Notes under the pieces: model-generated
Databases searched by the model: none
What the model was told of the DNA's origin: nothing
What the model saw: only the letters and a program-made list of their open reading frames with translations
Program-made: the position numbers and the translations under genes
Origin: Desulfobacter curvatus DSM 3379
GTDB lineage: Bacteria; Desulfobacterota; Desulfobacteria; Desulfobacterales; Desulfobacteraceae
Reading direction: 5' to 3'
DNA: 6,871 bases
Assembly (NCBI RefSeq): GCF_000373985.1
Contig: NZ_KB892934.1
Span: forward strand, 1 to 6,871
Part shown: piece after piece, positions 1 through 5,245 of the stretch
Layout: each line of letters starts with the position of its first letter
How positions within the stretch are numbered: the first letter of the stretch is position 1

Positions 1-199
1 ATAAAAATTCCGACAGCGCAGATATGCTCTTTTGCTTCAGCCACATTCGACTGATTTCGGTAAGGTTGAATTTTGCCCCGAGAATCAAAGCTGATGCAAT
101 CAGCGTCAAATTTTGGAACTGGATATTAGTAAGCTCGGGTTTTAAAAATGAGAATCCGGTAATTATGAAGGCTGGCTTGCAGACACACGGTATATTCAC
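1..199 (-). CDS. N-terminal fragment of a probable DDE transposase, cut by window edge
   Basis: The minus strand has an open frame of 66 codons starting at a GTG (199-197) and running off the left edge. A strong Shine-Dalgarno, AAGGAG at 211-206, lies six bases upstream, so this is a real translation start. The visible protein begins MNIPCVCKPAF and continues with a hydrophobic helix reading LTLIASALILGAKFNLTEIS, then SRMWLKQKSISALSEFL. The pattern 'F..P.LTN.QF.NL..L..ALILG..FNLTEISR......SALSEFL' resembles the N-terminal helical region of IS701/IS4-type DDE transposases, which precedes the catalytic domain. No catalytic residues fall inside the window, so the family call is by pattern only. 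The plus-strand frame over the same bases (24-221) has no ribosome-binding site and looks like a shadow. Alternative: an unrelated helical DNA-binding protein. Confidence 0.5.
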   Translation of the reverse strand, partial: MNIPCVCKPAFIITGFSFLKPELTNIQFQNLTLIASALILGAKFNLTEISRMWLKQKSISALSEFL

Positions 200-283
200 C
201 CGTAACTCCTTAATTGAATAATAACCTTCATATTATTTCATTCTTCGATTCTTTTGTCTTTAACTGTTTTCCGAAAACTCAAG

Positions 284-327
284 TATATAAAAAGTACAAA
301 AAATACTATGGGTATGCTTTTTATATA
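284..327. repeat. 11-bp perfect inverted repeat in AT-rich spacer
   Basis: TATATAAAAAG at 284-294 is repeated in inverted orientation as CTTTTTATATA at 317-327, with a 22-base loop. Three further pairs (TAC/GTA) can form with a two-base bulge, and a small nested ATAC/GTAT hairpin lies in the loop. It sits about 85 bases upstream of the transposase-like start at 199. It could belong to the end of that insertion sequence or be a regulatory hairpin. The other end of the element is outside the window, so terminal repeats cannot be tested. The rest of 212-432 holds no gene that I can see. Confidence 0.45.
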
Positions 328-386
328 GGGAAGAAAATTTAAACCGTTTATTTATTCTCGATACGAAAGACGGCATATCGCCGGCT

Positions 387-421
387 AATTCACCGGGTGG
401 CATACAGCCACCCGGTGAATT
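387..421 (-). terminator. Strong stem-loop after the metallo-hydrolase gene
   Basis: AATTCACCGGGTGGC (387-401) and GCCACCCGGTGAATT (407-421) form a perfect 15-bp stem with a 5-base loop, starting 11 bases beyond the stop codon of the minus-strand hydrolase gene. The position and strength fit a transcription terminator or an RNA 3'-end stabiliser. No U-tract follows directly on the minus strand; a second small CGGC/GCCG hairpin (371-383) comes next and T-rich sequence only after that. It may therefore work with Rho or as a processing and stability hairpin. Confidence 0.6.
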
Positions 422-432
422 TGAAGTATGCG

Positions 433-1185
433 CTATTTTAAAATCCGGATGTCAACGTCATCAAATCCTTTCATTAATTCAATGAAGCCCGGCACTTGAT
501 CCGCTTCGCTGCTTGTCGTGTGATAGGGATAAACTAACCTGGGCTTAAATGCCTTAACGGCATCGGCCGCCATTGCTGAATCCATGGTATATGGCAAATT
601 CATCGGAATAAAGGCCGCATCAATATTTTCCAAGGCTTTCATCTCCGGCGTATTTTCGGTATCCCCTGCCACATAAATGCGTTTATCTGCGAATGTGAGG
701 ATGTATCCGTTGCCTTCTCCCTTGGGATGAAAGGGCGTACCGTCTTCACGCTTATGGACCAGGTTGTATGCCGGGACGGCCTCAATTGAAAATCCACTTA
801 CTGTTTTTTTGTCCCCATTTGCCATAAGGATCGGAGACCAATTCATGGCTTCGATTTGTTCAATGCATTTTTGAGTCATCACAACAACGGTGTTGTCTTT
901 TAAAATTTGCTCCAAAGCCGCTATATCCAAGTGATCTCGGTGATGGTGCGTAATCAGGATCAGATCCGCTTTGGGTAGAGATGAATAGTCTCCAATCTTT
1001 GTCCATGGATCGACATGAATTATTTTCCCACCATATTCAAACATGAGGGTGCCGTGGCCAATCAAGGTTATTTTCAAATCGCCTTTAACCGTTGGAATTA
1101 TGTCTGTTTGGGCTGCTTCAGTATAAATTCCCATTCCGAATACAAATACCAATGAAACCAGGCCTATCAATAAAAATCGCATCAT
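433..1185 (-). CDS. Exported metallo-beta-lactamase-fold hydrolase (UlaG-like)
   Basis: This is an MBL-fold hydrolase with a predicted two-metal site. Numbering from an upstream ATG at 1197, the metal motif HxHxDH is H84-x-H86-x-D88-H89 (THHHRDH). Further ligands are probably H157 (FHPKG), D179 (AGDT) and H226 (YPYH). The segments GHGTLMFEYGGK, HVDP and MNLPYTM are typical of the UlaG/YtkL-like branch. The protein starts with a signal peptide: basic residues, a hydrophobic run RFLLIGLVSLVFVFGMG and a likely cleavage near TEA-A. No lipobox cysteine is present, so a periplasmic or secreted soluble enzyme is inferred. Start choice: the ATG at 1197 has no Shine-Dalgarno, whereas GGAG (1195-1192), overlapping it, sits six bases before the ATG at 1185, so 1185 is preferred (250 aa; 254 aa from 1197). 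The gene is single, divergent from the thioesterase gene and followed by a strong hairpin. The substrate cannot be told from sequence. Confidence 0.9.
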   Translation of the reverse strand: MMRFLLIGLVSLVFVFGMGIYTEAAQTDIIPTVKGDLKITLIGHGTLMFEYGGKIIHVDPWTKIGDYSSLPKADLILITHHHRDHLDIAALEQILKDNTVVVMTQKCIEQIEAMNWSPILMANGDKKTVSGFSIEAVPAYNLVHKREDGTPFHPKGEGNGYILTFADKRIYVAGDTENTPEMKALENIDAAFIPMNLPYTMDSAMAADAVKAFKPRLVYPYHTTSSEADQVPGFIELMKGFDDVDIRILK

Positions 1186-1335
1186 TTTCTTCTCCATCTT
1201 AATTCAAACATATGGCATCATAGAAAACAGATACTTTCACCAGAAGAAAATTGCCGGATGCCGTCAAAGCCGTTTGTGCGTGTGAATCTTATCCACGTTA
1301 CATAAAACAATTTGAAAAATCAATCATCTCGCTCA

Positions 1336-1364
1336 TTGTGCAGCTGCCGTTGGTACGATATATA
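1336..1364 (+). promoter_or_regulatory. Weak sigma-70-like promoter candidate for the plus-strand cluster
   Basis: TTGTGC (1336-1341) and TATATA (1359-1364) are separated by exactly 17 bases and lie about 38 bases before the thioesterase ATG, which would give a leader of roughly 30 bases. The -35 matches consensus at only three positions and the -10 at four, so this is only a candidate. The remaining divergent spacer (1198-1386) shows no convincing promoter for the minus-strand hydrolase. Confidence 0.3.
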
Positions 1365-1401
1365 GCACGGAAACTAAAATTCAAAATTGAGCAGAATTGA
1401 T

Positions 1402-1860
1402 ATGAGTGAACATGTGATTGAGAATATAAAAAAATACTACCTTGAAATGCTGCCGTTCAACAAGGTTCTTGGCATTGATATAAAAAATCTGGATTACGAT
1501 TCAGGAGAGGCTGTTACCACCTTTGAGATGAAGGCGGATCTCATAGGAAATTCATCTGCCGGTATTCTGCATGGAGGTGTCACCGCATCAGTTCTTGATT
1601 TGACCGGCGGGCTTTCCGCACTGATTTCCTGTGCAAAATTTCAAGAAGGTAAATCTTTTGAAGAGATCAGTCAAAAACTTGTCGAATCAGCCACGATTAA
1701 TATTCGGGTCGATTATTTAAGGCCGGGCAGGGGAAACGCCTTCGAATGCAGAAGCCGAATTATCAGGGCCGGCAGACGGATAGTGGTTGCAAAAATTGAC
1801 CTTTACAATGAACAGGATGTCCGGATCGCCACGGGAACCGGCACGTATCTGATTGGCTGA
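1402..1860 (+). CDS. yigI: YigI-family acyl-CoA thioesterase (hotdog fold)
   Basis: This is a single hotdog-domain thioesterase of the PaaI group, expected to hydrolyse medium- to long-chain acyl-CoA in the cytoplasm. From the ATG at 1402 it has 152 residues, close to the 155 of Escherichia coli YigI. The signature HGGVTASVLD is at residues 57-66; G58-G59 fit the oxyanion/CoA-binding turn and D66 the catalytic acid position. The segments MLPFNKVLGI near the N-terminus, VDYLRPGRG (103-111), RAGRR and the ending ATGTGTYLIG match what I recall of YigI, which has VDYLRPGRGE and a C-terminal ATATYMVG. A TTG at 1387 would add five residues but has no ribosome-binding site; the ATG at 1402 has only a weak GAG ten bases upstream. 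The gene opens the plus-strand cluster, and the next ORF follows 17 bases after its stop. Confidence 0.9.
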   Translation: MSEHVIENIKKYYLEMLPFNKVLGIDIKNLDYDSGEAVTTFEMKADLIGNSSAGILHGGVTASVLDLTGGLSALISCAKFQEGKSFEEISQKLVESATINIRVDYLRPGRGNAFECRSRIIRAGRRIVVAKIDLYNEQDVRIATGTGTYLIG

Positions 1861-1877
1861 AAAAAAGGGGAGGGGAT

Positions 1878-1970
1878 ATGAAACCTTGTCGCGAATGCCG
1901 GCACGAGATATCCGAACAAGCGATGGCTTGTCCGCAGTGCGGAGCTGATAAGAATGTTCTAACGTCATAA
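1878..1970 (+). CDS. 30-residue zinc-ribbon microprotein
   Basis: A short ORF begins with ATG at 1878 behind a purine-rich Shine-Dalgarno (GGGGAGGGG, 1867-1875) and ends at TAA 1968-1970. It encodes 30 residues with two zinc knuckles, CREC (residues 4-7) and CPQC (residues 18-21), in the layout MKPCRECxxxISEQAxxCPQCGAD. This is the consensus of small bacterial zinc-ribbon domains (zinc_ribbon/DUF2116-like), which normally cap a longer, often membrane-bound protein. Here nothing follows: the frame closes nine residues after the second knuckle. It lies between the thioesterase (17-base gap) and yehS (36-base gap), so it is probably co-transcribed. The good ribosome-binding site and intact CxxC pairs argue that it is expressed. 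It could also be the surviving head of a longer gene. Function unknown. Confidence 0.7.
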   Translation: MKPCRECRHEISEQAMACPQCGADKNVLTS

Positions 1971-2006
1971 AAAAAGATTAAAAGACAATGGGATTGGTCT
2001 TATAAT

Positions 2007-2504
2007 ATGAATAAAAATGATATTTTACGCAGGATTCGATATATTTTTGATCTCAGTGATGCAGAAATGATCTCTGTTTTTGGACAAGCCGACTATGAGG
2101 TGTCACGGGGTCAGGTCAGTGATTGGCTGAAAAAAGATGATGACCCCGCCTGTAAAAAATGCACGGATACAGAATTGGCTATTTTTTTGAATGGATTCAT
2201 CAATCATAAACGGGGGAAAAGAGAGGGCTCTCAACCTGAACCAGAGCAAATATTAGATAATAATGTTATTTTAAAAAAGCTTAAGATCGCTGTAAATTTT
2301 AAAGCAGAAGATATGATCAGAGTTTTATCCCTGGCTGGTCTGCAAATCAGCAAACATGAATTAAGCGCCTTTTTTCGAAAACCCGGGCACAAGCATTACA
2401 GGGAGTGCAAAAACCAGATGTTGCGTAATTTTTTAAAAGGGCTTCAGCTTGAGTTAAGGCCTGGAGAGGATGAGTCCGAAGACCCCTGGGGCAACTTGCG
2501 ATAG
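2007..2504 (+). CDS. yehS: YehS-family protein (DUF1456)
   Basis: This protein of 165 residues is composed of two related helical repeats of about 65 residues, the DUF1456 arrangement; Escherichia coli YehS is about 156 residues. Repeat one carries NDILRRIRYIFDLSDAEMI, VSDWLKKDDDP and LAIFLNGFINHKRGKR. Repeat two (from about residue 84) carries NNVILKKLKIAVNFKAEDMI, ELSAFFRKPGHKHYRECKNQ and LRNFLKGLQLELR. The tail after residue 152 is acidic and probably disordered. The biochemical role of the family is unknown; repeated basic helices suggest nucleic-acid or protein binding but this is inference. The start at 2007 lacks a clear Shine-Dalgarno. Its place between the zinc-ribbon ORF and yaiI, all on the same strand with short gaps, suggests one transcript. 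Confidence 0.9.
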   Translation: MNKNDILRRIRYIFDLSDAEMISVFGQADYEVSRGQVSDWLKKDDDPACKKCTDTELAIFLNGFINHKRGKREGSQPEPEQILDNNVILKKLKIAVNFKAEDMIRVLSLAGLQISKHELSAFFRKPGHKHYRECKNQMLRNFLKGLQLELRPGEDESEDPWGNLR

Positions 2505-2532
2505 CCATAAAGATCAAGCGAAAAGGCTTTAC

Positions 2533-2552
2533 TATAGTTTGGGTTAACTATA
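2533..2552 (+). other. Small hairpin between yehS and yaiI
   Basis: TATAGTT (2533-2539) and AACTATA (2546-2552) form a 7-bp AT-rich stem with a six-base loop, 17 bases before the yaiI start. The flanks CTTT and AAAG could extend it if three bases are bulged. No T-run follows, so it is unlikely to be an intrinsic terminator; a modest effect on yaiI translation is possible. Confidence 0.3.
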
Positions 2553-2569
2553 AAGACAAAGGGTACTAC

Positions 2570-3013
2570 ATGAAAATATGGGTGGATGCAGATGCATGCC
2601 CAGGAGTGGTTAAAAATATCTTGTTCAGAGCAGCCGATAGGACCCGTGTGGCGTTAGCCATGGTTGCCAATCATCCCATAAAAATACCCCAGCGGAACTA
2701 TATTACATTTTTCCAAGTCCCCGGAGGGTTTGATGAGGCGGACAACAGGATTCTTGAGTTGCTTGATAAAGGTGATCTGGTGATTACTTCTGATATACGT
2801 TTGGCGGCTCAGGTTTTAGAAAAAGAGGGTCATGCCCTTAATCCCAGGGGGCATCTCTATTCTAAAGAATCGATTCAGGAACAGATTAGAATGAGGGCGT
2901 TTAAGGAGAGTTTGAGGGACAGTGGAATTGATACCGGCGGACCGGCTGCGATCAATCAGAAGAATTTGAGTAATTTTGCCAATCATTTAAATAAGTGGAT
3001 ATCCAATATTTGA
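2570..3013 (+). CDS. yaiI: YaiI/YqxD family protein (DUF188, PIN/NYN-like)
   Basis: This 147-residue protein matches the YaiI/YqxD (UPF0178, DUF188) family nearly end to end. Diagnostic segments are MKIWVDADACP (residues 1-11), ANHPIKIP, VPGGFDEADNRI (50-61), DLVITSDIRLAAQVLEKEG (69-87), ALNPRGHLY (89-97) and RMRAFKESLRDSG. The conserved acids D6, D8, D55/D58 and D75 are arranged like a metal-binding site of PIN/NYN-type ribonuclease folds, to which the family has been related; activity has not been generally established. Start: ATG at 2570 preceded by AAAGGG at a spacing of seven. Its stop codon is immediately followed by the ATG of the RNase H-like gene, so the two are very likely translated from one mRNA. 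Confidence 0.93.
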   Translation: MKIWVDADACPGVVKNILFRAADRTRVALAMVANHPIKIPQRNYITFFQVPGGFDEADNRILELLDKGDLVITSDIRLAAQVLEKEGHALNPRGHLYSKESIQEQIRMRAFKESLRDSGIDTGGPAAINQKNLSNFANHLNKWISNI

Positions 3014-3541
3014 ATGACAATCTTACGGCTATTCATAGATGGTAGTGTGAATCCCAAATCAAAAGTCGGATATGGGGCATACCTTGCTGGTCTTTTTGAG
3101 GAACCGTATTCAGGCTCCTTTAAGGTAAATGTTAAGCTAAAAAAATTTGAGCAGACCAGTTCCGCTAAATTGGAAATTCAGACCCTGATCTGGGCATTGA
3201 CTTCAATTCAAGAGCCGGACACCAGAATTATTGTGTATACCGATTCCCAGAACATTATCGGACTGCAGGCAAGGCGTGGGCGATTTGAGAACAATGATTA
3301 TTTGTCTAAAAAAAACAAGCCCATTAAAAATAGGGCGCTGTATCAAGAATTTTTCTTTTTATCAGATCAACTGGCTTGTGAATTTAAAAAAGTTGACGGC
3401 CATAAGCCATCTATATTGAAAAATGATACGGAACGATTTTTTACATTGGTAGACAAAGCATCAAGAAAAGCTTTGAGACATCATTCGGCAAATGCATTGA
3501 AAACGTTAGCAAAAGCCCCCGCGTCTCATGCCGGCTGTTAG
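3014..3541 (+). CDS. RNase H-fold protein
   Basis: This 175-residue protein has the RNase H motif order: FIDGS with D9, KLEIQTL with E54, YTDSQN with D77, VDGHK with H130 in the flexible loop, and LVDKASRKAL with D147. These correspond to D10, E48, D70, H124 and D134 of Escherichia coli RNase HI, so the catalytic set looks complete and cleavage of RNA in RNA-DNA hybrids is plausible. Compared with RNase HI, the region before E54 has a longer strand pair (SFKVNVKLKKFEQTSSAK) and there is a lysine-rich segment around YLSKKNKPIKNR. It therefore belongs to a divergent, uncharacterised branch, not to the housekeeping rnhA. The ATG directly abuts the yaiI stop (TGA then ATG) and no strong Shine-Dalgarno is present, which points to translational coupling. 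The last about 18 residues look non-conserved. Confidence 0.8.
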   Translation: MTILRLFIDGSVNPKSKVGYGAYLAGLFEEPYSGSFKVNVKLKKFEQTSSAKLEIQTLIWALTSIQEPDTRIIVYTDSQNIIGLQARRGRFENNDYLSKKNKPIKNRALYQEFFFLSDQLACEFKKVDGHKPSILKNDTERFFTLVDKASRKALRHHSANALKTLAKAPASHAGC

Positions 3542-3745
3542 ACCTAAAAGTGAGAGAAAAATGTCACCATATATTGCTTCGGCCATTTTATAAACCTTGG
3601 ATACTTTTTGCTCGGGGCATTTTAACCGTGGCCAGGTGAGACTGGAAATAAAGCTCTGCTTGACAGGGGAATATGGATTCGGTTAAGGGAGCCCTGAACA
3701 GAATTTACATTTTATTGACAGAATTTTAACCCATAGGATAGTCAA
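3542..3745. other. 204-bp spacer before yaeQ, with a 9-bp direct repeat
   Basis: No gene is supportable here. Two TTGACA hexamers occur (3660-3665 and 3715-3720) but neither has a good -10 at the right distance. The word ACAGAATTT occurs twice, at 3698-3706 and 3718-3726, exactly 20 bases apart. Two helical turns of spacing is what a dimeric regulator on one DNA face would use. The second copy ends 19 bases before the yaeQ start. No terminator with a T-tract follows the RNase H-like gene. Confidence 0.35.
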
Positions 3746-4282
3746 GTGGCCCTTAAACCCACCATTTTTAAAGCAAATATCACCTTGGCCGATGTGGACC
3801 GAAATGTTTACGATACCCTGAATCTTACCCTTGCCCAGCATCCTTCTGAATCTGTTGAGCGCATGATGGCAAGAGTGATCGCATTCTGCATGAATGCCAC
3901 TGAAGCCCTGACCATGACCCGGGGACTTTCCACTGTGGAGGAGCCGGATATCTGGGAGAAAACCCTGGATGGCAGGATTGCCCTCTGGGTTGAGGTGGGA
4001 GAACCTTCCTTTGACCGGATCAAAAAGGCCGGACGGCTCTCTTCTGCGGTGCGGGTATATTCCTTTAACCTCAAGTCAGACAGCTGGTGGAAGAAGGAAG
4101 GGGAAAAGTTCCAGGGGTTAAGTGCGGAGGTCTTTCAGCTCCAATGGAAAGGCCTACAGGAACTGGCTGGATTGGCCAACAGGACAATGGACCTTTCCGT
4201 TACGGTTTCAGACGGTGTTATTTATGTTTCCGGGTATGCTGGGGCGTGCGAAATTTCCTGGAAACCCCTTAAGGCGAATTAG
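3746..4282 (+). CDS. yaeQ: YaeQ family protein
   Basis: The protein of 178 residues aligns along its length with Escherichia coli YaeQ (181 residues). The opening MALKPTIFKANITLADVDRN, then LTLAQHPSESVERMMARV (27-44), TRGLSTVEEPDIWE (58-71), ALWVEVGEPSFDRIKKAGR (79-97) and a C-terminal ANRTMDLSVTVSDGVIYVS are the family landmarks. YaeQ structures show a variant PD-(D/E)XK nuclease fold. E38, D68, E83 and K93/K94 are the candidate active-site residues by position, but enzymatic function is not established; older claims of a link to RfaH-like transcription effects are weak. Start: GTG at 3746 with AGGA (3735-3738) seven bases upstream, preferred because family members begin MALK. Separated by 204 bases from the preceding gene, so it may have its own promoter. 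Confidence 0.93.
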   Translation: MALKPTIFKANITLADVDRNVYDTLNLTLAQHPSESVERMMARVIAFCMNATEALTMTRGLSTVEEPDIWEKTLDGRIALWVEVGEPSFDRIKKAGRLSSAVRVYSFNLKSDSWWKKEGEKFQGLSAEVFQLQWKGLQELAGLANRTMDLSVTVSDGVIYVSGYAGACEISWKPLKAN

Positions 4283-4564
4283 CAGGGGCAAGGGCCTTGC
4301 GGATTCTATTGGCCAGCTGGCGGCTGGAAAAGAGTTTCTGGATAAACATAATTTCTATGGTATCCGTTCAGATGAAAAACATAGGCTGACCGACATGTAG
4401 TCCTCCTCTTCAACTGCAGCAGTCAAAATTCGAAATCTGGGTCATTTTAGAACCCAGAAAAACAGGGATAGTCTGCGGTAGTCGTTCCCTCCAAAAAAGA
4501 ACCCTGTTTTTGAGGTAGTCTGCTCTATCTATGTTATTTTTAGCCTGCCAAAATCGACCTCTTT
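4283..4564. other. 282-bp non-coding stretch between yaeQ and the mobA relic
   Basis: I see no intact gene here. A reading frame in register with 4122-4400 continues past the yaeQ stop and ends at 4400, but it overlaps yaeQ for most of its length and has no recognisable product; the phrase QLAAGKEF near 4314 is faintly like the LAGGKSSR start of MobA proteins but lies too far from the rest. Repeats concentrated at 4436-4527 are listed separately. The missing 5' end of the mobA-like gene would be expected in the last about 120 bases and is not recognisable in any frame. Confidence 0.5.
4436..4511. repeat. Two adjoining inverted repeats upstream of the mobA relic
   Basis: TCTGGGT (4436-4442) pairs with ACCCAGA (4452-4458) as a 7-bp stem with a nine-base loop. 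Directly following, AAAAACAGGG (4458-4467) pairs perfectly with CCCTGTTTTT (4502-4511), ten pairs enclosing 34 bases. The AGGGA in the left arm can instead pair with TCCCT inside the loop, giving two mutually exclusive folds. The word TAGTCTGC is also directly repeated at 4469-4476 and 4516-4523. The second structure ends in five T's on the plus strand and could act as a terminator after yaeQ, or the array could be a relic of a small mobile element. Confidence 0.45.
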
Positions 4565-5134
4565 TCAATCCATATTTCAAGGATTTTCCCCCAGGTGATT
4601 CTGGTGGTAAATGATCCCAAAGATTTTTTGGGAATGGATGCGTTGGTTGTTACGGATATTAACCCGTCCCGGTGTTCCCTGGCAGGACTTCACGCAGGTC
4701 TTTTTTACGCCGATTATGATTGGAGTTATGTCACGGTCTGCGATCTGCCCTTTGTCAGTGAGAAAGTTATCAGGCATCTTTTGAGACAGCGGGACGATGA
4801 TAAACAGATTATCATCCCCAAAACCTAAGGCGGCCTTGAAATGCTGTGCGCCCTCTATCATAAATCCTGCCTTTCCCCGATTGAAACCAACCTGGAAAAA
4901 AAGGTAGTTAAGATCAAAAAAATTTTAAAGCCGGAAAACAGTATACAGATCCCGCCTCGGGAACTGGAGCCTCTGGACCAGGACATGATGTTTGCATTTA
5001 ATGTAAATACGTTACAAGATCTTGAAACTGCCAGAAACTGGCTGCGAACCCAGGGTGGCCGCAAAGCAGGCAAGAACGGTGATCCAGTTCAAGAAAAAAG
5101 TCAAAGTCCCCCCCCCTTAGGGATAAACCGTTGA
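4565..5134 (+). pseudogene. mobA: Broken mobA-like molybdenum cofactor guanylyltransferase gene
   Basis: MobA transfers GMP from GTP to molybdopterin cofactor. One frame here encodes most of such a protein: SRIFPQVILVVNDP (about 4577-4618), RCSLAGLHAGL, WSYVTVCDLPFV with the Mg-binding Asp of CDLPF, IIIPKT, then GGLEMLCALYHKSCL, and a C-terminal FNVNTLQDLETA, the usual family ending. Two lesions are visible. The N-terminal nucleotide-binding loop (LAGGxSxRMG...K) is absent: the frame closes at a TAG at 4541-4543 and nothing like the loop is found upstream. An in-frame TAA (4826-4828) interrupts it between PKT and GGLE; the frame is otherwise unchanged across the stop, so it is a point nonsense, not a frameshift. 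The protein continues 24 residues beyond the normal end to TGA at 5132-5134. Without the GTP-binding loop it cannot be an active MobA. The 5' limit is approximate. Confidence 0.82.
5108..5116 (+). repeat. Run of nine cytosines near the end of the mobA relic
   Basis: Nine consecutive C's occur in the extra C-terminal extension of the mobA-like frame. Homopolymers of this length slip during replication and sequencing, so the extension reading QSPPPLGINR may be a frame artefact. Since the gene is already broken, phase variation is unlikely to matter. Confidence 0.5.
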
Positions 5135-5245
5135 CGCCGGTTACAGTCCCCAATGATGTCATCTCATTTGCGCTTTCGGACCATGCCCATCATGCTGCCG
5201 TTTAAAAGCGTGGTTAAAAACGCATCAATTCGATTGGAGGACCGT

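Noticed and set aside
1289..1300. TTATCCACG, close to a DnaA box
   Set aside because: A single site with one mismatch, no cluster, no AT-rich unwinding region and no replication gene nearby; expected by chance.
1349..1368. TTGGTACG...AGCACG resembling a sigma-54 promoter
   Set aside because: The GG to GC distance is 11 bases where sigma-54 needs 10, and the -12 element is poor.
2001..2006. TATAAT directly before the yehS ATG
   Set aside because: Transcription would start inside the gene, and no -35 lies 17 bases upstream.
3506..3682. Minus-strand open frame containing KMAEAIYGDIFLSLLGLTAG
   Set aside because: It looks protein-like, but its only ATG gives 26 residues, there is no ribosome-binding site, it overlaps the RNase H-like gene end and I recognise no family. 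It may be a remnant, but I cannot support it.
4122..4400. Open plus-strand frame crossing the yaeQ end
   Set aside because: Most of it overlaps yaeQ in another frame, with no ribosome-binding site and no recognisable product; best read as a shadow plus chance extension.
5126..5142. AACCG/CGGTT hairpin at the mobA relic end as a terminator
   Set aside because: The stem is only five pairs and no T-run follows.
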